Shown here piece by piece: positions 12,761 through 27,900 of a stretch of 64,000 nt of DNA. The position numbers and the translations under genes were made by a program. The number at the start of each line of letters is the position of its first letter. Position 1 is the first letter of the stretch. The notes below the pieces were generated by a model. It searched no databases and was not told the DNA's origin. It worked only from the letters and a program-made list of their open reading frames with translations. Source of the stretch: Norana najaformis (taxonomy: Eukaryota > Annelida > Clitellata > Crassiclitellata > Hormogastridae); contig OZ029915.1 of the NCBI GenBank assembly GCA_964023275.1, positions 1,632,131 through 1,696,130 on the forward strand. The letters are read 5' to 3'.

Positions 12761-13244
12761 ACGATTACCACCAGATTTCCTATAAATCCAATTTAAAAAT
12801 ATTCACCGACTAACCATTAACATTTCAAGTATCGCATGTTACTAAGGCTATATATAAGCTGAAAATACAACGAAAATTTTATTCTTCTTTGAAACTGTTA
12901 CTTAAAAATATACTGCCTGGATACCCTACGTGAATTGGGCCAATATACGTGATCACCCCATTTCAGTTTTAAACTAATTAACCACCCAGTCAACTCTGTT
13001 TAGACAATTGAACATTTGCACTGCTGTTCAACTCACTTAGAATGAGGCAGGTGTTGTTACATAATTTAAATTAACCTTTTTTAAATGTTTCAATTATGCT
13101 TAATAAAATACTCCACGAATCACACCTCTACGGCTGTCCTAAACAAAATTTGTATAAATAAGTAAGGAGATAATTCAAGCATAATTCAAACCGTCATCGT
13201 CGTCGTCATCTTCATAGGTAAATTAAATAAAAAATTAGCAAATA

Positions 13245-13375
13245 TCTTTGATCTTGACCTGGAACCGAACCCTTTTGCCTATCAATTTTGTTTTGACAGA
13301 GCGCCTGTGAATAAGCTGGTTCCCGCGACTTGGCTTTCGTAGGGCGCTGTAGAAATCTTGACATTACGATTAAAC
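13245..13375 (+). mobile_element. L2-like family A 3' end
   Basis: Direct orientation: GATCTTGACCTGGAACCGAA, then CCTATCAATTTTGTTTTGAC, GCGCCTGTGAATAAGCTGGT and GGGCGCTGTAGAAATCTTGA, ending in a TTACGATT tail. Confidence 0.75.
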
Positions 13376-14627
13376 AATTTTCTCTGTTGTTAAATTACTT
13401 CTTTCCTTAGTTAACCTCACTTATTCATTAGTTGTGCAGAAGCTCAGTGGTTACCATCCAGAGCTGATAACCTTAGATACAGGAAGATTTCAGCTCCTCT
13501 TGTAACAACGCCCTCTAGCGAACTCAGCCGTAAATCAGTGTAACTGCTGGATGATAGTGCACCAGGAAGAAAAGAGGCCACACGTTCATATGATGAGGAT
13601 GCGAAAATGACGTTGCTTCACACGTCACACTAACCACCAGCCGGATTCATTGGCTTGGCCATTCCGAAACATTTAATTCTACTTTGCCCAACTTTTATCA
13701 AGCCAATAGGCCAAATGACTTTCAGGTATATAGTACCCGGTATTTTGTACTTGTACTCGAGTACTTGTACCTAGTATTCGAGTACCATTTTCAAAATATA
13801 ACTCTAGTCGGTGTGATGTAACATAAATCTCCAAAATTTCTTATAGCTATGTTGCATATTAATTGGTGGCCCTAACTAAGTGGGACTATGGTACCTTCTG
13901 GGTCTACCGTTTGTTCTAGATAACCTGACAATGTTTCATGTCAAATTCGTATATTGATTGTTGTTAATTTCTTTTTTGGGATCAATAAACGAATAAAAAT
14001 AAAATAAAATAAGAGGGACCAGCTTAATCACTGGCGCTTAGTCAAATCAAATCCACAAGAGCCAAGATGATGAGTCAGTTTCACAGCCGATTCAGAATCC
14101 ATCCTGATAACCACATTCGCTGGGTCCACAATTAGGCCTTTAGTTGACCATCATTTTCCACCTGTGCCTTGGCACAATGCAGATCATGGCTACGTTTCAG
14201 AGATTTAAATATTGGGTTAGCACAGTCTGTACACATGTACCTTAAATGGCGAAGTGACCATTCAAACTGGCCGCGGTGGTGAAGGATATCACCTAATTAA
14301 TTAATTGAAAAATGAGCAGGGTCGAGGTCATAGTCGCTATAGAAAAACGTTTACATTTCCAGGCCAGTGTAAACATAAATGAACATGGCTAACTGGGCTG
14401 GGAGCCAAGTCACAATCCATAGAGGTTAAGCCAGAGGAGCCAGTGCAACATGCAATGGATTTCCTATACACAGTTTCAGTGCAAAACACACACATTATTT
14501 AGGCATGAATATCAACCAAACTTAAAGCTGACATCATCTGATGTGTTCTCGGTAGTGGCGCAACAGAAGTTTTCAGCCAAGCTTAGATTAACACCTTCAA
14601 GAGGTACCTGACTGCAAGAGGTAGGCA

Positions 14628-14800
14628 GTGGGACACGGTAGCTAATTGGATAGAGCACTTGGCTTGTAACAGAGAGTACAAGTTCAAGCCTCCTCCGAGA
14701 CGGTTACTGTGTAGGGACCTTGGGCAAGTCCTTCACTCACAATTTCTCTGCACCATCGATTGATGCTAAGTCATTAGATAGTGCCGCCTAATAAATGCAG
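14628..14800 (+). repeat. tRNA-derived SINE, family B-tRNA
   Basis: Head GGTAGCTAATTGGATAGAGC then CTTGTAAC and a B-box-like AAGTTCAAGCC; the body continues GACGGTTACTGTGTAGGGAC and ends GTGCCGCCTAATAAATGCAG. Copies in reverse orientation are at 38630-38800 and 61262-61425. Confidence 0.75.
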
Positions 14801-15928
14801 ATATAAATAAATAATAAATAATTAATAAGTACTTGAATAAGTATGCAACTAAAAGGCTTTTATAGCACTATGAGAAGCTCAGTCTGCAATGAAACATTTA
14901 AGCAAGAACTTCCAGGAAGATTTTAACAATTAAAAATAATTTAATTAATTACAAAGATATCATTAATTAATTATTATGCACAAAACAAAGGCAGTAACAG
15001 TAACCATGACAATGAGAAGGTAAAGCAAGTTACACCTTTTAAGAAAGCCACATTTAAAGGAGACATATAAATCTCCAAGTAACATAACACAAGGCAACAT
15101 TACGTGCCTCTATTGGCAAGAGGACTGCTCATTATAAGATGCCAAAACAATATGAAACAATTTCGTGCACAAATTACACTTCAAAAGACTCCATGGAATT
15201 ATCAAATTACACAAAAATCATGCCAAGAAGAAATTTCCAATTTATGACAATTTCCAACAGGCTGCAGAAATAACCAACACTCAGGGAAGCTGCGGAAATC
15301 ACGACACCTTACACAAACACAGAAATTTCCAAAGTCAATGGGAACCACAGAATAGTTTTCACCAAAACAACGTCTTAGTGGCAGAATCACAGATTTTCAT
15401 AATTCATTTACAAATTTATGCATAAAAACATCTGGAACAACTAGCTAGGTTTGCATCAATGCACTTACGAATGCAACTGAAGAAAATATTGTGTGTCAAA
15501 ACCAGGGCCCCTAAACAGTTGAATGGAGTGTCAAATCTAATTGCCTTAAGACAAGTTTACATCTATGCTTCAAACCGACACTTTGCAACTAGATGGCTAA
15601 TATTCATAACCCAAACTAAACCAGGACCTTAATTAATTAGTTCATTCTTAACTGCATCTGAATTAAAGCTACTTGGAACTTGGTCAAGCATAGGGAGTGC
15701 TCTGTAGAAGAAATGGGAAACATCCCTCTCACTTGCTCAAACCATCCCTCCCTGGCACATATTACTTTCCCAGTCATTATGCTACAACCCAGAGAACTTC
15801 CCCCACCGCATGAAACCAGAAATTTCACTCTGGTCCACTGTTCTTATTCTACGGTCTTTTCACCCAAGTCTGATATCTGTTCAAACATATTTGATGTAGA
15901 GACTGGTCGAAGTTGACGTTGGGTTACG

Positions 15929-18900
15929 TCAACTCTTGTCCCAGACGTCGTCCATGTTGGCGTTGAAGTCGGCAAATCCGTTGAGCGCTCGAATTCCGGC
16001 AACGTAGAAAGCGATGTCTGACATCACGAGTCTACAACATTGAGCAACGTGTCAATATGACAGCCTTTTCTACAGCTGTCTTAGCAAACATGCACACTGC
16101 ACAGGCCCTTTGCCATAGCGTTCTGGGTTCAATTCCTGGTGTAGTCCTATTTTTTTTGTAGACCGCCATTTTATTTTCTCTTACTTCTAGTGTAAGTACA
16201 AAACTAAAACTGTATGTACATATACATGTGTGCATTTATGTACACACGTGTGTATGTATGTTTGTATGAACAATATATGTACACACACTATGTGTGTGAG
16301 GTAAGTATCCAGACATTTACATAGCGCCTTCTAAAAACCTCTCAAAAACATTACATTCCACCTTGTCCAGTGAAACAATGAGAAACAAGTAAATCAAATC
16401 TTAAACGAAGGATTCTGATTCCGAATGCATGAATGTATTTTATTTTTATTTTATTTTATTTTATTCACATATTTACATCCCATATTATATTAACTTATAA
16501 ATGTCTGTAAATCACATTACCTAAATTAATCCATATCACATTACTATTTAATTCTCACATTACACTGCCTCATATATGCGTAATCTGTCCACTACAACAG
16601 TTGACCATGAAATCATCCGACCACGAAATCCTCCGACCACGAAATCCTCCGACCACGAAATCAACTGTCCTCTGAACGGACTGACCACCGCATCACTGAC
16701 TCAACCGGACTCACCCGTGCTGAGGGCCACCGTCCGATGTAACACTGAGCCGCATCAGCTGAACCCTGAGGACCCTCTTGAACCCAGCATTGATTTCCTC
16801 GAAAAGCTCCTAAGAACATCACAACAGACAAACATTCTCAAATGCCACACGTTTCATTTGTTGATTTTATACCTCCTCACTGTAAGTGCAATCAGAAATT
16901 TATGTAGTGCTGCTTCAAATGAAACTAATTCCTTATGCGTATCCACGTGTACATAAACGAGACGCACCTGAATCTGATGAGCAGGTAAGAGATCCGAGAT
17001 GGCTTCGTGAAACTTGGCGATCTGCTTGACGACGTTTCGGAAGCAGGCGGAAGGTACTGGCGCCTTCACTTCGTACTAAAAAAACATTTCGTTCATTTAT
17101 TTCTCAAAAATATGTACATATAGACAATATATATATATATATGCACTGCTCATCCACACCAGTGCGCTTTCGAGCCTTAGTTTAGCGCACTGGTGTGGTC
17201 GGTGGCGCTGTATGGATGTGAGACCTGGACACTGCGGAAAGAAGATAGAAGAAGAATAACAGCATTCGAAATGACGACGTACAGGAGGATGATGAGGGTC
17301 AGTTGGAGTGAGCACAGGACAAATGAGTCGATTCTGGAGGAACTGAAGCCGGAGCGACGCCTGCTGGAGGTGGTGATGAGCAGAAAGCTGGGCTACTTTG
17401 GACATATGATTAGAGCAGACAATCTACCTGCCTTCATATGCCAGGGATATATGGAGGGAAAAAGACCTCGGGGAAGACCGAGAAGGCGCTGGAGGGACGA
17501 CGTGACGGAGTGGATGGGGATGTCGATGGCGGACTGCACAAGGAAGGCAAGAGACAGAACTGAGTGGAGAAGACTGACGTCGCTGGCCATGGTCTCCGAT
17601 CCGCAGCAATGAGGAGGGACAAGACAAGACAAGACTGCTCATCCCCATTACATCCATACATATTTATATGTAAGCATGTTGCTATATACATATATATGTA
17701 TGTACGATATATACGCATGTATGTAATTTGTAATTGTAAATTGTAATCGTAAAATTTTGTGATCAAAAACTTATAAAGCACCACTTCAAGATAAAACTCA
17801 TCAGAGGCGCTCCCGGCCCGACACAGTACGTAGGCCTAGGCATGTATGTGTGTGTACGTATGTGGGTATGTATGCGTGTGTGAATGTGTGTGTATGTGGA
17901 TACATATGTATGTATGTACGTATGTATGTAGGCCTAAGCATGTATGTATCAATGTAAGCATGTATGGTTGGTTTATGGGTTTGCAATAGTCTGTGGTTAG
18001 TAAGCTAAACTATCAGCTCAGATGTCATTTGTTCCAATTCCTGCCTAGATACTTTAAGAGTTCTTTTCCACTAACGCCCCAGCAAGCTTGGCCATAAGAT
18101 GAGTACATCAACTGTGATTTTCTGACTGTGGCTTCATACTAAGGGACCGCTTATTGATGCCTCGCGCATTACGACAAAAGCGTTACAGAAATTGTTAGAT
18201 TAGATTAGATCAGACAGAACCAGGTGGCATCATGGGGTGAACTGTGTACAATATCTGTAAATGTTAAGGCATGAAGGTGAGAAATTCTTGCCTTTCCGAG
18301 ATTGGTTTCGAACATGGCGTCCATTATCGAGACAAGTTTAGCTGAGATCATAGCAATGTGGTCGTTGTAATCCTACAACGTCAATTTCAACATGACAACG
18401 TGAATAGATGTTTATATATAAGTTAAAAATCAATAGATTTGTTAGGGATAATGGATAAAGTTTGAAAATTTCTTTTTTGCACTACGAATTGAACAGTAAT
18501 GTCAAAGTTATAAATTTTACACGTCTGCCTGCATTTAATAAAGAGAATAGTGGTTGGTACCTTGAGGAGTTGTTCAAAGTGTTTCAGCATGTTCGTCTGC
18601 TTTCCTGTTAGGTGACTCTCAAAGTGGTTCTTGACGATTGGCAGGTAACAAACGATCACCTGAAGACATCGAGATGCTAGACCTGCAAGCAACCAGCACA
18701 TCATGACATTCTGCGTTCAGTTTCACTTTCGGTTTTGGTTTTGCTTTCAGTTTCACTTTCGGTTCTGCAGTCGCTTTCATTTTACATTTTACCTCTTCCA
18801 ACATGACACCAGCAATCCAACCACATTAAGCAACTCAGCCTGTCAAATAAATGTGATGGCAAAAGACTTCTTAAACATGGTCGTAAAAAATGCACTGAGA

Positions 18901-21900
18901 AACCACGTATACTTAGTAGGTATACTTAGGTGTACTTACCAAGGTTCTTCGTGCTGATTGTTTTGAGGCCAACAAGATGAAGTGCACCAGCGCCAATTAT
19001 CAGCTGACACGTTCGAGAGTTAAACATCTAATAATCACAAGCATAGCTCAGCAGTTTCTTTAAAATGAACACCTCTGAACATAAGTCGTCTAGGTCTGGG
19101 CTAAAATTGCATCTTTTCTGGATTGTTATTCTTCATAGTCTAGTGATTAGCATGCTGGCCTCCCAACTGAGAGGTGGGGTGTCAAATCCACGCCAGGGAA
19201 GAAATTTGCTTCGAGATTTTGGCTCCACCGGCACCACCTACCCATCTCAGTAATGAGTACACTGACCACACACTGTCAATGGGAGGATCAGGCAGTGACG
19301 GAGATGACTATCCACCATATGCCAAGGCTAAGAAAAAAGTGATGCTGCTAAAACTTCATATCAATGGCTGCCTCAGGCTGGCTTAAGGAATTGCTCTTCT
19401 TTTTCTTCTTCTTCTGTTCTATCGTTCATAATCCTTGGTCACTAGATCTTGACCAGTTCTGTCCAAAAACTGTGATTCACTTAGAAGCAACCCTAAATTG
19501 TTGCCTTGTGCATCACGACACATGATATAGCTCCTTTTTAGTGCTTCTCAGAACATGCTGCATACATGGCAAACCCAACAGAACGAAACAAGCATGTGTT
19601 AAGGTAGGTTTACAATCTCGGTAGATGCCACAGTTCCAGTTACGGATATTTCTCGTGACTTGCCTTCAGCAATTCCACAAGACGGTTGAGAATTTCCGGA
19701 GTGGCGGATGGAATGTCGTCGATAAACTGGCAGTATTCAACCACCATCTTCAGCAGCATCAGAACCGTTCTGAAAGAAAAGGAACCAATCCACTAAACTT
19801 CAGTCACAGCTGGGGAAACGTAAGCCCTTACATCACACCTTCCAGGTACGGATCTCTTAAGTGAGACAAGATGCAGTGGGCTCTTGGGCATTCCATGCCG
19901 CTGCCCCAAGGAACGAATCCAGCTACCAAAGCTCAAATATTTTTCTTCCTTCAAGAAATGCTTCAGAACACAATATTTCTCACTGACTTTCAAACACATC
20001 GATACTGAACTCAGCTATCACCTAGCGGCCGGCAAGACATCCCTCAGATTCAAATTTATATGTGACTTGGTGTACCACAAAGTTTGGCAATAATAAAAAT
20101 ACTACTTCCTCACACAACAGGCTTCTCAAAAATTTCCTAAGGTCTACCTAACGAGAACCGAATAACCTAATCACTTTTTTCATGTTTCTTAAAACTGCCT
20201 GAGCCATTTTAGGAAGAAACTAATTAGCTAAATAGACAAGCAACATTATGATGGTGTCCTTGAGGCTTTGCAGAACAACAACATTGATGAGGAATAAAAG
20301 ATTTACTGTACAACGGTATTTTGAGAAACAGTTGTGGATTTTCACATAGCTCCTTTGACCTTGGGACCATTCTTCCAAGGGTTTCTAAAAATGTACTTTA
20401 TATTTTTACTTTTACGTTATGAAAGCATCATTTTGAAATTGTTCAGTTACATTACGATAATATCTTCTTTGAGCATTACACTGAGCAGATGATTCAACTG
20501 AGCATTATTATGATAAACATTTGCCGACTGCTCACCCAACAACGCTGAACTTCTCGCCATCAACGTAGAGACATTCTTGAGGCTTGCTGTCTAGAAACCA
20601 AGAAAAACGCAAATAAGATGACAACTTCCACCTATAAACCAGATTTACTTCTCTCATAAATCTAAATCTAATTTAACGGTAAAGGTAGGCACATTAAAGG
20701 TAAAAAGCGAGGCAAGGTAATAGTAATTTGCAACTTCTACAGCACCGGTGTCTGATTCAGAAGGCATCAACCGAAGGTGCACCCAAATCAGCCGCAGCCA
20801 TGTCAATATCCAGAAGGTCAGTTCGCTGAAATGGAGAGGCAGCTTATGGGGATAAGGCAAGGAGAGGTAGGATTAGGTAATAAATGGCAAGGTTAGATAA
20901 GATAAGGCAAGGCAAAGCATGGCAAGGCAAGGCAGGTAAAGTAAGGTAAAAGCATCACCTGCTTCTGTCTTTTTCATAGGCAGTCTGAGCTTTCCTGCAA
21001 AAAGAAAACGCACCAAATTACACAAAGGGTCTTCATATTAATAAGACAACAAAGTTTTAAATTCATTGTAATCAAACACGATTTAAAGTTACGCTGTTAA
21101 CTAAATCAGTTAGACATAACAAAGAAATGCTACTTACAACGTGATCATGTAAAGTAAAGACAGCTCTATCAACAAAAGCTGTCAAAGACAGCATAATGTA
21201 ACCAAAATTTACAGATTTTTTCACGTAAACTGACAACATGCTCCACTGTGTGCGGCATGGCGGTCCATTCTGTAGCAAGCTGGGTCTCTAATCCAACAAT
21301 TGTGGGTTTGAGTCAACTGAACAGACTCCATGTAACGACCTTCTTTGCACTTGCTCGTTTCACGTCTCTGGTTCTGACTTACTGACTTACTTGTACATAT
21401 AATAAATGCAATAAATAAATAAAACTGAACAAAAAGGAATCGTGTGATACCACAGCTGACTGATCACGAACTCGTTTGAAGTGAGGCAGGATGAGCCTCT
21501 CCAGTGACATCGGAGGACCTTACCACACAATTCATTCACTGATCCATAGAGAATTAGATAGTGGCACTATACAAATCCATGAAAGACAGTGAATAGAAGT
21601 GAATCAGAAGTGCAAGTAACCTGTTTTGGAGATGTGATCAACCATTTCCTGGAAGTCGACCGGAACGTCGGCCTGCCTCCATCGTTCATTGTCTAGGATT
21701 AGGCTGAAGCAGAAATCATTTTATCATGATTATTATTATTATTACTATTATTATTATTATTCGTATTATTATTTGTATTATTATTATTATTATTATTATA
21801 GTTCTGCATGACATAGCACCTAAGAAGTTAATATGATTGAAATTGGTACCAATGGTTGAGTTTACTAAATGGAATGACCCTATGACCTATTCAAAGGTAA

Positions 21901-24900
21901 AAAGGTAAAGGTTTCACATTTACTGGTGCAGTCAGAAAATGGATTTACTAACCTAAGTTTGTTGATTCTTTCATCATGAAAGCGATTTACAAATTTCGAA
22001 GACTAAAACAAAGCAACAAAATAAACTTAAATAAACAAATTTATAAAATATATTATATCAATAGTTACATCAATTATATAATTATTGTACCAAAATTATA
22101 TCAAAAAACATGCCAGTATGAAATGTTTATCACTCGCAAGAACCAAGAACCCTTAGAAAAGAAAAGAAAAGATAATCCTCCATTATCATTCTCATCATCG
22201 CGATCATCACTGCTGTCATCATAATCATGATCACCCAATCATTATCATCATCAAGATCATCATCTCTCCAATCATCATCATCATCGCTGCTGTCAACATC
22301 ACAAGAACTTCTGATGCATCTGGAAAGTATAAATCGCAGCTCAGGAAAAGCTAGTAAACTGTGAAAACATATAAATAAAATAAAAGTCTAAGAAGAAGAA
22401 GAACAAGAAGAAGAAGATGGAGGAGGAGGCAAAGAAGGAGGTGAAGGAGAAGAAGAAAAGGAGGATATGCAGTTAACCTGGCTCTGTAGACTCGAACGTA
22501 ATGAGACGCTGCGTCGTCCTGTAAGATTTCCAGATTTTGTGACAAATGCTTCAATTGCATGAGACAGTTGAACAAATTCGCCCGGAGACAACCGATCGAG
22601 GAATCCATCCTAAAAATCCAAAATGACAAACATCAATCACATCTTTCAAGAGACTCTACCACTGCAAAGCGTTTGTTACTGCATGCTGTAATGTAATTGT
22701 AATTAGTAAACCAAGTAAAGTATCCCATATCCCACAAGACGTTCATATCCTTTTCTCTAGGCCCTTTAGTCAGCAGTGGATGAATCTCAAGGTCCTGGAT
22801 GTGGGGCCAGTGCATCACAGGACTTGCCATTTACTTCCCAGCTTTCGTCAGTACCAAATTTACTGCTTGGTGACAGAGGCACGTGTGAGCAAACAACTTG
22901 CCCAGGGTCTTTACATGGATTCGAACCCACAACCGCATGATCATTGACCAAACATGTTACCAATAGACCACCGTTTCGTACTGTAATAACAACAGTTTAT
23001 AGCTACTTTTCAGTAAGTCAATGGTCAGTGCAAGTGCTAAGTGTTAAATAACAGACAGTTTTTTAGAAGCGTGAATACTCTTGGACTTCTAAGCAGAACA
23101 CAGTGCTGCTAAGAAGTTTCATAAACAGGTGCTAAATAAACAAACAAATAAATTACATTGAAAATAACATCTCTGTAATGTAACAGAAGATTTTCGTATC
23201 TCCTTCAAAGAACCTCTCTGCATAACTGACTCACGAAAGACAGAACGAGTAACTCGCCTTTGCTCGAGCGTTTAGAACCTTGAGGCATCGATCGTGTGCG
23301 TGATCGCAGACGTGGGACATCATGTCTCGTAACGCCTTTGAGATCTGGAGATATTCCACGTCAGACAGGATTTTATCGGCATCGCTTGTGCTACACATAA
23401 AAGACTACAAAATCAAACATCTGCACACTGTGGTAACTGGTATGCATGTCTTTCCAGGACAGGTTGCCAAGCAACCTACATCACAAGATTCTAGGCATTT
23501 TTGCCTCTATTTGTAATGTAATGTAATGTAATCAAAAATTTATAAAGTGCCACTTCAAGGTAAACTCCTCAGAGGCGCTCCTGGCCCTACAACCCAGAAG
23601 AACTGGGAAATAAGAAGGTCTTCAAGCGCTTGCGGAAAAGAGGGGAGATAGACTAAGAAGTTCCTGGCGTAGGCCATTAGGAAGTTAATCCAAGAGGATA
23701 ACTGCTGATAGGAGAATGTTGCAAACAAGTAAATGCAATCTCGAAATTTCTACAGCGTCCAACAAGAACAAAGCTTATTCACAGGCGCTCAGTCAAAACA
23801 AAGTCGATAGGCAGAAAGGGTCAGAATCGGTCTCTAGCTTAAGATCCAAGAGTAATTCATTGATTCAATCATTCATTCATTAAGAGATTTCCTGTCACAC
23901 ATCTCCAAGATAACTGGACAGAAATTTGTAGGTTGGTCACTGTGCGTGTGTGTGTTTGTGTGTGTGGAAGCCCTCCGGTGGTGGCTTTCTAGTTACCTGA
24001 GCACCGTTGGTTATGGACAAACTTTTTGTTCTTGATCAACTTTAACACCTTTTAGGCTGTGATTTAGTTAGGTACTTAAAAGGCACTACAATAACTGTCT
24101 AGACATATACATACATACAAATATACATGCATAGATATATACAAACATGTATACTGTATCTATGCGTAACTGATTAAAATCTTCGTTAAAACACAACAGC
24201 GATTATCTAACTTTAACGAACAGCAATCCAAAAAATTCACGAAACTCCTTATAAGCCACAAACTAAAGCACAGGACAACAGAGGGGATTTATAAACAGAA
24301 ATCAAAAAAGCCAGCCTTGTTTACGACAACCAGCTTACATTCGAAGTATAGTCTGGTGCCACGCTGGTTCCACGCTGCGTCCCTGGTCCTCCTCCGGCAG
24401 TTGGAAGAAATCGCTCTTCGTGACGGCCTTTGCGATATCCTGAATGATGTCACTGATTGACTAAAAATTCAAAGTAAAGCGTTGCTCTTAACTTCACATC
24501 TTTCAATCTTCTTTGAAGTTAATGATTTTTAATGTGACTGTTTGACTGCTCAGTTTTTAATGCCAAGTGTCCAGATCTGAGTCGAGTCTCCTTGTAACAG
24601 CCGCAGTGTAGTATGAAGGGTTCAAAAGGTCAGATACAACAAGCTAATCTCTAATGTAGCAATTTGCAAGGCAATTGTAAAACAATTTTGAATTAACACA
24701 GCATTAACACAGCATCGTAAGTAGTGAGCTCCTTCTAGAGCGCTTTACATTGTCATCTGTCAGCACGTTCAAACACCCACTCGCTGAATCTTTATTTGTT
24801 CATCAACTCATTCCATCATTCACTCCCTTATTCACTCACTCACTAACTCATTGAATCCTCATTCATTCATTCACTGATTCTTTCAGTCATTCAGTCATTC

Positions 24901-27900
24901 TGTTCATTCACTCACTCAGTCATTCACTCAATCAATCTTCAATTAGTTCATTCACTCATTTATTCACTCATTTACTACTTCATTCAGCACATCTATATGA
25001 TGAAATTAAAAAAGTTAAAATGACATTTAGGAGAAAGTTTAAACAGGAATTTCTTAATGACATAAACAGAAAGCTGGACTAACGTACCTTGACCCGGGTC
25101 AGAATAACAATAAGATTTTCAAACAGTCTATCCAGGAGCGTCATCCACTGAGCATAGTTCAAATGTCGCATCTGGTTCGCCAAACTGAAACACGAGTTTC
25201 AGGACATGAGTTCAGATGTCACAAGGTAAAAACACAGTTGCAAATGCAAACTACCGTTGGAGCTCTGATTATGCAGCAGGCAAACAAAAATTAGTTTCAA
25301 ATTTAATCACGAATTTGGAACATGAGTTTAAATGCTGCAAGATGCAGAATGCAACTGGCTACAGTGGGGCAGTGAATGAAATCTAATTATCTTATCCATA
25401 ATGTATCTCATCCATAATGTCCAACAAGATATCACCAGATACACATAATGTTCAACAAGATTGCACCAGAATTCAAGATATCACTCATTTTAAAAGTTCA
25501 ATGCTGCAATAACGACACAATAAACATAACAATAGAAAATTAAAAACAATTAACCTGTTTGTGGCACTATCAGCGTCAACTTCATCCACAACGGAAACTG
25601 CTTCAATCACCGTCTGAAAATTGAAAAATTATAAAAAAAAAAATTTAACACGCAACAGCCAATCACCAACAGCTGAAAGCAAATGAGATAAGATGACAAA
25701 TTAGATAAGACATACTCATTCACTTTGCAAACACTGAGTGAATATGCGTGTATTCATCTAGACGCTTAATACTTTTATTACTCCATAAAAGTACTGCTAA
25801 ACTAACCTAACTACTGTCAAAGTTCATTAAGGACAACAAGTTCAACAGCTCAGATAACTGGACAAGTCACTACCAGTGGGCTCTCGCACACACGTCAACA
25901 CCAACCAACACAGTTCCATGCATAGCCGACAGTCGATATCACGTTCAGAGTTCCTGGTCCATGCTGTGTTGAGGATGAAGAACGAAATAAACGAATGAAT
26001 GAAAGAACGAATGAACGAAATACAAGCCTAGCAGCTGAGAAAGTGCTAAGAAAGTGGCAGAGACCTGTTTAACGATCGCACGAATGCTTGTACACGCCTC
26101 TTCCTCACAGATCTCGATCATGCTGTTGTTCTGTTGACGCAGTATTCCCAAAACAAGCATCACCAGACGATCCTTACAGAAATCAAACAAAACATACAAA
26201 ACGTGACTGACTTATGGATTGACTGAGTGACTGACTGACTGCTTGATTCTCTGCTAGACAGACCATCTGATCAATTGACTGACTTAATATTAATAACTGA
26301 CTGGTTGACTGACTGACAGGCTGACTGGATTGAAGGATTATTGAGCTGAAGCATAGAGGCCATTTAGTGCCTTGGGCTTCACAGATTTTTTAAATCTCAT
26401 ATTTCAGATTTACTGACTCTGCACAAAAAATAAGCTCATTAAACAAATAAATAATTTCAATCTGGTCTTTTGGCTGAATTAATGATAGTCATTTCTTATT
26501 TCTTAATTTTTATTTCTTAATATTGAATTAATTAGAGACCATCTGCATACTACAATGTGGTTCATTTCACAGCTGGTATTAATGCTCCCCCGCTCGATGC
26601 TGATTGGTTAATGCTCTGCTGTTCTTGGCTGTTAGAAGTTAGCCCACCTGATCAACTGCTGGCTGATCTTCTGTGATTGGCTGATTGAAATGTGAAGTCG
26701 TAAAGTGGATGAAATCTTCTCGCATCATGCGCTCTATTAGCTTCTCCATCTCCATCAACTGCAAACCCAAATGCCTAAAAAACAAACTTCATACAATCAA
26801 TTCATTCCAAAAACAAAAGTTCCCAACGCCTAAAATACAAAAGTCCCAAATACGTAAACAACAAACCCCACACAATCACCTCATACACACCTAGGGCAGA
26901 TCCAGGCAATACAAAAATGTTCAGTCATATTACATACATTACACAGAGATACTATGTAAACATTCATTCATTCATTCAGAGGCAGAAATGTGACCACAAT
27001 CACTGAACAGTGTTTACCGAAAGCACTGAATGCCAACAAGTTCCTGAGCGAGGATTTCCTGCGTCGTGGCGATGAGATCCAAAGCGCCGATGAAATCGTT
27101 CGTCCCTAGGAGGCGCTGTATCGTCGGCTGAGTCTGGTAAATCGTAGCCATAAGCTTCAGCTAATTTGCAAAACATCAATCAACTATTCAATATTACCAG
27201 TAATATTAATTTACCTTTTAATTCATCATTATCATTAATATTTGTTGTTTAGGCATCAAATAATTATTCAACATTACCATTAATATTAATACTATTTTTT
27301 TTAAATTCATTATTGTCAATAATATTAATATTTGTTGTCTAGGCATAGATTAATTAATTATTCAATATAATCATTAATATTAACATTACTTTTTAATTCA
27401 ATATTATCATTCACATTAATATTTCTTTTTAATATTAATATTTCTGCGATCCTGACTTCTGGTTTTTCTGCTTTCATCAAATATAATTGTTATTATTAAT
27501 ATTAATATTTATCAGTAACGTAAATATTACTACGGCATTAGCTTCTGTTTTCTCCACAGCACCTTTTAGTTTTCAGAGATCACGATCAAAGTAAGACCAG
27601 CATAAGATTTAAATTTATTTCTGCACTGAAGTAATTTCCACCCACTGACTAAACAGAGTTAAAATGTACAACCTTTTTGTAGACTTTTAAATAATTTGAC
27701 CTCGTCCGAGCCAACTGTAAAATCTTCAAGGGATTCTGGACTAGAATCGTATCCAAGTGATGGACTTTTTCACTGGAAGAACAAGAAAGGCAACAAGGAA
27801 ACGTTACTGACGCTAACTTTTTACATACAGCTCCCAAATGCTCTTCTCAATACTGACCTTATTGCGGCTTGGTTTTGGTGTTAAGTGCACCACTGGTAGA

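Larger units (their letters stand above)
12416..15928. other. Intergenic region between GCC1-like gene and VPS54
   Basis: No coding exon seen. It must hold the GCC1 5' UTR/promoter (near 12416 upward) and the VPS54 3' UTR. The rest is retroposon debris: family A tails at 12620-12760 and 13245-13375, family E at 14255-14365 and a tRNA-headed SINE at 14628-14800, separated by AT-rich DNA. The open frame at 15165-15425 shows no conserved motif. Confidence 0.65.

Noticed and set aside
22351..22480. Extension of the VPS54 exon 15 frame into a Ser/Leu-rich tail
   Set aside because: The extension is a (GAA)-rich simple repeat after a good donor (gttaac); the next exon matches in phase.
26685..26894. 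69-codon plus-strand frame over VPS54 exon 9
   Set aside because: Antisense shadow of the conserved VPS54 exon.
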